Assembly: GCA_035079385.1 (NCBI GenBank)
Contig: JAVHKY010000029.1
Coordinates: 10,106,001 to 10,170,000 of the forward strand
From: Aspidiotus rigidus
Taxonomy: Eukaryota > Arthropoda > Insecta > Hemiptera > Diaspididae
Reading direction: 5' to 3'
Length of the DNA stretch: 64,000 nt
Part shown: positions 57,441 through 64,000 of the stretch, piece after piece
Numbering within the stretch: position 1 is the first letter of the stretch
How the letters are laid out: the number at the start of each line of letters is the position of its first letter
Position numbers and translations under genes: made by a program
The notes under the pieces: generated by a model
The model's database searches: none
What the model was told of the DNA's origin: nothing
Seen by the model: only the letters and a program-made list of their open reading frames with translations

Positions 57441-57700
57441 CTTAAAGAGCTGACCGTAAACTCCTCCTGCAACTATACAACACCATAGTCCGTACCTCTC
57501 TCGACTACGGAAGTCCCTTTCGCTCCTCAAAACCCTCGATGTAATAAAGAACCAAACTCTTCGCTTATGTACTGGTGTAGTCCGCTCCAGCCCAATAACC
57601 AGTCTTCATGCAGACACCTCGATGATTCCTCCATCTCACCACTGAAATTATCTCGCCTTTACTCAATTACGTATACAAATTAAAACGTACAAAAGTTTCA
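57440..57700 (+). pseudogene. LINE RT thumb fragment (Jockey/R1/I-like)
   Basis: The frame from about 57458 reads KLLLQLYNTIVRTSLDYGSP, then IKNQTLRLCTGVVRSSPITS and LHADTS, the well-known post-RT region 'LLRLYKSLVRSxLDYGS...LRLxTGAFRSSPVxSLHAE'. A stop follows. A small truncated fragment, perhaps related to the RNase H piece at 13751. Confidence 0.8.
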
Positions 57701-57845
57701 TTTTTTGACGTCTGATCATACCATATTTGGTTATTGAGAGTAGATGAAGTGTATAACTGAACTAGATCAATGTACGTATTGATGGCTATGGTAGGGACAA
57801 TATCGAATCGATCGGTATAGTATATTGAAATTAATTATTCACATG

Positions 57846-58249
57846 TGTTACGATCTTAGTGCACCGCGCGCACGATCCTAATCTATGGTTTAGAAGGAGC
57901 TCCGCATAGTCTATACGTTTCTATACGTACGCACGCAACGCGGCGTTCGAGCTCACGGACTCGGTGCGCGTACACCTCGTCCGGGAGTCCGTCACGATGC
58001 GCGGCGACGTGCGTGTATAAACCGATACGCTACCGTAGTTTACTCAGTACGTTTACTCGCTCGCTTACGATACGTTACGTCTAGCTTAAGTTAATCTTAT
58101 GACTTGCTATGGTGATGATGACTGGACGTCAGGTCGGTTATACCGCTGCGTTTTATTCTGAGCCACATAATTACTTTCGGTGGAGAGCTCGGCTTGGTCG
58201 TGGCAAGGATCCTTTCCGAACTAGTTGCTAACTATTTATAGACGTAACA
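57846..58249 (+). repeat. Probable solo LTR (404 bp)
   Basis: Starts TGTTACG and ends CGTAACA, a 7-bp inverted pair. ACATG precedes it and an ACATG overlaps its right border (58247-58251), so the exact 3' end may be 58246. It is GC-rich compared with its surroundings and holds a TATA box with an initiator. BEL/Pao LTRs often begin TGTTACG; assignment is inferred. Confidence 0.5.
58016..58050 (+). promoter_or_regulatory. TATA box plus arthropod initiator
   Basis: TATAAA begins at 58016, and TCAGT at 58044-58048 places the +1 A at 58046, i.e. the TATA box is at -30. Both are inside the probable solo LTR. Confidence 0.55.
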
Positions 58250-58599
58250 TGTATTTATGATTAGCTGACCATTCTTGAACTTTCTAGCTTCGATTTGCAC
58301 GAACGGTAGACGTGAAACTGAGAGACAAAGACCTATTGTAGGAAGGCCGTGAATATCAACCCTCGGGTTGTTGAGAGTTTAGTGACTCTGGATGGCCCCT
58401 CAACTTATACACTTGAGAAGCGGCGTTTAGAAGCGGCCCCTCTGTTGTCTTCTTACCAGTCTATAAGTCATTGCGCATATCTTTTTTCTCTCTGCGCCAG
58501 GAAAGACTGCCGATTTTTGCGAACAAACTCCAGAGCAGATTAAATGGACATCTGTACATTGTTTCTTGAGTGACTTTGGCATAAGTGTACCGTAAGATA

Positions 58600-59160
58600 A
58601 AACTTTAGCTTTTGACTTTAGCTTTCCATTTTAATCTGAAAAACTTTTGGCTTTTCGCTTCCCACCAAAAAGTATTTTTCGACTTTTGACTTTCGGCTTT
58701 TGCCCGTCAAAAATCTCCGGCTTCCGGCTTAAAACTTTTGGCTTTCAAGTTTTCCAAAGAAAAAAAGAAAGAAAAAAAAAGAGAAAAAAAAAAAGAAAAA
58801 AAAAAAAGAAGAAGAAGACGTTGAACGTTGGCTCTTGGACTGACGTCGATCCTAAAAATGAAATGAGTAAAAAAGTACAAAAATTGATTACTGAACAAAG
58901 ATAATTATTGCGATTCATACGATTTAATCAATCTTCAACGTTAATAACGGTTTTCTGAAGTAATGAGACATTGTTTATTAATGAAAAAAACAGAAAACAA
59001 AAAGTGAAAGAAAGAGCTAAATAAATAAAACTTTTGCGTTTTTGCTTCCTATCAGAACAATGTTTTCAACTTTAGACTTTTGGCTTTTTAAAGTCAAAAT
59101 TCCGCGGTTTTCGGCTTCACACCTTCAGCTTTCAGCTAGTTTTCAACCTCTGATAAGTGT
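58600..59160. repeat. CTTTTGACTTTTGGCTTT-rich non-autonomous element
   Basis: GGCTTTTGACTTT/TTTTGGCTTTC motifs recur about ten times at 58604-58760 and again at 59065-59145. Purine tracts occupy the middle (58757-58818). The right end CCTCTG/CAGAGG suggests a hAT-like terminus. Open frames here are artefacts of low complexity. Confidence 0.45.
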
Positions 59161-59404
59161 AACAGTATAGTATTTAGATCGGGTAGCGCTAGAATTGCAC
59201 TCTTGAAAATACTAATCCTACCCACAAACGTACCAATTCTATTTAGAACACATTCCACATTTCCTGTTTTTTTAATTGAATGATGCTAAACGATGCTAGT
59301 GACCCTATAATTTACCTGGTTCAAATCACGTGTGTAAACCGGACCGCCGCCATATATTTGGTACCTAGTTGCATACATTATAAGGTGGATAATAGCAGTA
59401 GCTA

Positions 59405-60740
59405 GTTGTCAATTGATTTCACGTCTTGTACGTGCAATGAGACTGTTCATTACAGACTCAGTACCAAGGTACAAAGGTCTACGGGTCATTAGAGACCTGG
59501 TATCCAGGTACCCCAATCGGAATTTGGTGTCGGGGAAAACGGAATGCCGGAAAGAAAATATCTGAAAATATAGAAAACCGGTAAACGATCAGCCCGACAC
59601 TCTTTCCTGTGGTGGCCCTCCTGAGGGGGGCGATGTAAAAACCAATTGATTTCAATATTGTACGTTGAGGTCGTTCATTAGAGACTGGGGATCCGGGTAT
59701 TACAAAATTCGATTCTCACAAATCAATTGACCTCACGCCAATCGGAGTTTGGTGTCGGGGAAAACGGAATGCCGGAAAGAAAATATCTGAAAATATAGAA
59801 AACCGGTAAACGATCAGCCCGACACTCTTTCCTGTGGTGACCCTCCTGAGGGGGGCGATGTAAAAACCAATTGATTTCAGTATTGTACGTTGAGGTCGTT
59901 CATTAGAGACTGGGTATACGGGTATTACAAAGTTCGATTCTCACAAATCAATTGACCTCACGCCAATCGGAGTTTGGTGTCGGGGAAAACGGAATGCCGG
60001 AAAGAAAATATCTGAAAATATAGAAAACCGGTAAACGATCAGCCCGACACTCTTTCCTGTGGTGACCCTCCTGAGGGGGGCGATGTAAAAACCAATTGAT
60101 TTCAGTATTGTACGTTGAGGTCGTTCATTAGAGACTGGGTATACGGGTATTACAAAGTTCGATTCTCACAAATCAATTGACCTCACGCCAATCGGAGTTT
60201 GGTGTCGGGGAAAACGGAATGCCGGAAAGAAAATATCTGAAAATATAGAAAACCGGTAAACGATCAGCCCGACACTCTTTCCTGTGGTGACCCTCCTGAG
60301 GGGGGCGATGTAAAAACCAATTGATTTCAGTATTGTACGTTGAGGTCGTTCATTAGAGACTGGGTATACGGGTATTACAAAGTCCGATTCTCACAAATCA
60401 ATTGACCTCACGCCAATCGGAATTTGGTGTCGGGGAAAACGGAATGCCGGAAAGAAAATATCTGAAAATATAGAAAACCGGTAAACGATCAGCCCGACAC
60501 TCTTTCCTGTGGTGACCCTCCTGAGGGGGGCGATGTAAAAACCAATTGATTTCAGTATTGTACGTTGAGGTCGTTCATTAGAGACTGGGTATACGGGTAT
60601 TACAAAGTTCGATTCTCACAAATCAATTGACCTCACGCCAATCGGAGTTTGGTGTCGGGGAAAACGAAATGCCGGAAAGAAAATATCTAAAAATATAGAA
60701 AACCGGTAAATGGTCTACCCGACACTCTTTCCTTTGACGG
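59405..60740. repeat. 225-bp tandem repeat, about six copies
   Basis: GGTGTCGGGGAAAACG recurs at 59526, 59751, 59976, 60201, 60426 and 60651, exactly 225 bp apart. Adjacent units differ at only a few bases. The first ~120 bp are diverged. The last unit changes (TGGTCTACCCGACAC) and leads into the single-copy arm at 60740. It forms the outer part of a long inverted repeat whose other arm begins at 63355. Confidence 0.97.
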
Positions 60741-61088
60741 CCATCATTATCCTATTAGAATTTCATAAAATTGTTTGAATCTTTTGCTTGTCACCGTTAG
60801 ATTCAATATGGCGGTCCGATATACCCGTGTGAAACTATACTGCCCTAGTATGAGGCAAGGGTGGTAAGCGATTTAGTTTTAGGACTTGAGCTTGAACTAG
60901 AATTTCTTTTCCCTAAGCTTAATTAAATAGCTGAAGATTAAAAAGAATTTCTCCATTTCTACTCGATTGGACCACTATTTTTTAAAAATTACTTCAACCC
61001 TTCGCGGCGATTACAGATTGCCGTGAATAGGTCGATAAATTGAGGAAATGGGTACTTGATATGAGTATTCATCGTATGTGAAAGAGAA
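60443..61088. repeat. Left arm of a long inverted repeat
   Basis: Reverse complement of 63355-64000, with no net indel over 646 bp and very few mismatches. It contains one and a half 225-bp repeat units plus ~350 bp of unique sequence. Confidence 0.95.
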
Positions 61089-63354
61089 ACTGGTTGTCGA
61101 ACTTTCGTCACATTACAACTATTCGTTTCCTCGAAATCATTTTCGGTTACAGAAACAAGGAAATGTGAAGCCGATTCAAGAAAGATGAAAAAAAAAATTA
61201 AATTCTACAAATATACTTAGACTGAAAGTATCTCTAACAGCACACGGTATTTTTGAAACCGCCCTAATTATCTTTGATTCTCGGTGCCCTAAAGAAGTAT
61301 TACCTGAATTTAAGCCTGAAGCTGGAAGTACAAAATATGTTTTTGTTGGAAAAGAAAAATTTTTGTAAAAAAAAAAACATGTTTTTGTTGAAGAAAAACT
61401 TGTTTATGTTGAAAAAAAAAAGTTTTTGTTAGAAAAAACATGTTCTTGTTAAAAAAAACATATTTTTCTTGGGGACAGAGAAAATATTTAAGCTTGAAGC
61501 ATGAAGTACAAAACGTACTCAGTTTGTTTGAAAATCAAAGTATTGACATGTTTATGACTTCCTACTCAATCATTTGAATGAAAAAATTCTCACGTACGCA
61601 AAATTGGTAAAGATCAATTGAACGAAAGAAGGGACTCTGCTTCGCCTCGTCATGTCAACACGTACTCATTACATTAATCGCTTACTTTCCAGTAATATAC
61701 TATCGCAGAACTATAAATTAGGTACCATGAAACTGATTTTAAACCTAGTTCACAACATTCCTCTGCGTTTAGTTCAATTGAAAATTCTTTTTTTCTCTCA
61801 AAACATTTCGCCATCAATAATATAGTGAATGATGATGACCGTTTGTTATTCCAAAAGTTGACGCTAATAATTAGAGTTTCTCGGCCTTTATTATTATTTA
61901 AATAGCGCGGCGGTTTACCAAAGAAATGGTCAGAGCATCGAATAACTTAATTCCATTTGTTTTTATCCTTCTCGTAATTTACTCCCTCTCTAATATAATC
62001 TAATATTTATACCCTTTTCCAGGCCACACGTAGATACCTATGTATCAACTAACAGGACGTATCGCATTTTAGAGGTGTATTTTTCCAGTATAAACAAGCT
62101 ATTAGTATCACGTATTTGTACACCCAAATGTCCATCATGCAATCGACTATCTCGTGAATTATTGAGTGAGCTTTTTTTTTTTTTTCCTTTTCACTGTTAC
62201 TCAACAAAAATCAGACAACCAATGAATACATAAAAGTACTAGAAATATGCGTAGGGAATAAAAATAGCCACCCATTGTTTTGTGCGGATAACAAAAGTTA
62301 CAATACTGTATATACGAACTCATCATTTTTGTAATTGCGTATTTCGGAGCTCGATATGGTTTACAGCTTGAAAAATAGGCTAGTTCAGGGTGCATGTTGA
62401 AAGAGACCTTGATAAGGGTTTAGTGAACGGAAATCCTCGTGGTAAATGTATTCCAAGCACCCATATCAGTTGAAATATCGGCGGTAAATCTCAGAAATTT
62501 AAAATGGTGGCATATAGCCTACAATATATATAGGTGAAAATTGGAAAAGTCTTTATTCGCATTTTAATGACCTCATTCGGCCCATTGTACAATACCTAGA
62601 GATTTACGCAGGAGGTAAAATGTTCATCGTTTTTCTCGTCCATCCCACACGCGTACAGAATTGGGTCGTGTCTAAACGAGTAAATATTTTCGGCAGTTAG
62701 ACGATCGGTCAACAAATGGCAATCTTTCTAAGCTTTTTACGAATTCTGATAAAGCAAGGAAGAGAGAAGATCTTCTAAACACGGGAAGCAGTCACAACTC
62801 CCTCAAGGTATACCTTTTTTTCCTTTTCGTCGAGGTAACGTCGCTCGTATAGAGGCAACATTTTGCCTAGGTAAATGAATTCATGAATTTTGTATTGTAT
62901 TTTTTTCAAAGGAGTAATTTTTTACAATAATGTTACCGTGTACGGAACGTGCATATGTAGTCAAAATATTACCAGCTGCAAGAGAAACCTCGTAGGTCCT
63001 TTTGCATGATATTGAGCTGGACTTGTACTCTAGAGGACTGAAAGGTGACGAGAAGATATTACGAACTTGCAAATGAGTGCAGTGCGACACCGGACCAAAA
63101 TGTTTCGTACAAAATTGACAAAACCAAGTTCGGAGGACCTTATTAAAATATTTAATTTAAAAACGAACGAACAAATTATAAAACAAACGACAATTATAAT
63201 ACGAACGACAATTACGAACTATACGGTACGAAATATTTTGGTAAGAACAAATTCAACAATATTTCCATACATACGAGCGAACAGGTACAACATGATGACG
63301 ACGAAGACAAAACGAAGACTGATAATATCTTATCTATGTATTAACGATAACGAC
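61089..63354. other. 2.27-kb centre of the fold-back structure
   Basis: No recognisable transposase. AT-rich sequence. At 61340-61470 the unit AACATGTTTTTGTTG(A)n recurs three to four times. 63100-63240 is rich in ACGAACGA. Nothing codes convincingly, so the whole is either a non-autonomous fold-back element or an inverted duplication. Confidence 0.5.
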
Positions 63355-64000
63355 TTCTCTTTCACATACGATGAATACTCATATCAAGTACCCATTTCCT
63401 CAATTTATCGACCTATTCACGGCAATCTGTAATCGCCGCGAAGGGTTGAAGTAATTTTTAAAAAATAGTGGTCCAATCGAGTAGAAATGGAGAAATTCTT
63501 TTTAATCTTCAGCTATTTAATTAAGCTTAGGGAAAAGAAATTCTAGTTCAAGCTCAAGTCCTAAAACTAAATCGCTTACCACCCTTGCCTCATACTAGGG
63601 CAGTATAGTTTCACACGGGTATATCGGACCGCCATATTGAATCTAACGGTGACAAGCAAAAGATTCAAACAATTTTATGAAATTCTAATAGGATAATGAT
63701 GGCCGTCAAAGGAAAGAGTGTCGGGTAGACCATTTACCGGTTTTCTATATTTTTAGATATTTTCTTTCCGGCATTCCGTTTTCCCCGACACCAAACTCCG
63801 ATTGGCGTGAGGTCAATTGATTTGTGAGAATCGAATTTTGTAATACCCGGATCCCCAGTCTCTAATGAACGACCTCAACGTACAATATTGAAATCAATTG
63901 GTTTTTACATCGCCCCCCTCAGGAGGGTCACCACAGGAAAGAGTGTCGGGCTGATCGTTTACCGGTTTTCTATATTTTCAGATATTTTCTTTCCGGCATT
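63355..64000. repeat. Right arm of the long inverted repeat (continues past window)
   Basis: Mirror of 60443-61088. The GACTGGGGATCCGGG variant here matches the first repeat unit at 59676 rather than the nearest mirrored units. The arm is cut by the window end. Confidence 0.95.

Noticed and set aside
58647..58904. Lys/Arg-rich frame
   Set aside because: Purine tract inside a low-complexity repeat.
59405..60740. CRISPR-like regular repeat
   Set aside because: The whole 225-bp unit is conserved, with no variable spacers, in a eukaryotic transposon-rich context.
1..64000. tRNA or rRNA genes
   Set aside because: No cloverleaf with matching A and B boxes and no rRNA-like stretch was noticed by eye; a tRNAscan run would settle it.
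1..64000. Integrated DNA virus or prophage-like cluster
   Set aside because: No capsid, polymerase or packaging genes; all viral-like proteins belong to LTR retrotransposons.

Overview
The window is eukaryotic nuclear DNA: AT-rich and gene-poor, with introns bounded by GT/AG, a satellite array and at least ten kinds of decayed transposable element. FLYWCH-type MULE, Tigger, hAT, Ty3/gypsy and BEL/Pao relics, together with an arthropod-style initiator (TCAGT 30 bp after a TATA box), point to an arthropod, most likely an insect; I cannot name the species. All annotation is by eye. Several open frames begin at GTG or TTG; I moved starts to the first sensible ATG.

Layout. 1-6.3 kb: two tandem copies of a ~3 kb unit, each with the same 106-codon ORF of unknown function. 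6.6-9.8 kb: a degraded Tigger/pogo-like transposon with TIRs and TA duplications. 10.5 kb: a perfect 85-bp-arm palindrome. 11.0-11.5 kb: a LINE reverse-transcriptase fragment. 12.2-13.6 kb: an intact FLYWCH-MULE transposase ORF. 13.75-14.03 kb: a LINE RNase H fragment. 14.0-31 kb: an old, repeatedly duplicated, non-coding or pseudogenised locus. It has three paralogous copies of a stem-loop segment and two copies of a block of exon-like tandem units. It has been invaded by hAT elements with 8-bp TSDs, a second MULE, and a family of hairpin elements with a CTGATGA/GAAAC core.

33.5-41.8 kb: a ~290-bp satellite array with a six-monomer (1736 bp) higher-order repeat. 42.3-45.8 kb: two fold-back structures, the second carrying a TIR element and hAT-like MITEs. 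47.0-51.3 kb: a young Ty3/gypsy retrotransposon on the minus strand. Its LTRs are identical over 332 bp, but the integrase core, the PPT and the start of the 3' LTR are deleted. 51.4-52.4 kb: an orphan exon and a third MULE fragment followed by GGGACTCAACTCGG repeats.

53.2-54.85 kb: the only clearly recognisable host gene, a multi-exon WDR45/WIPI4-like PROPPIN (autophagy) gene on the minus strand, with one middle exon and the last exon not found. 55.8-58.3 kb: hAT, BEL/Pao gag, LINE and LTR fragments. 59.4-64 kb: a fold-back structure whose long inverted arms contain a 225-bp tandem repeat; it runs off the window.

No operon-like cooperation is seen. The coherent story is nested transposon invasion around a small number of host exons. 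The less ordinary items are the stem-loop with compensatory changes, the hairpin family, the motif shared by the MULE flanks, the satellite-bearing inverted repeat and the incomplete WDR45 gene.
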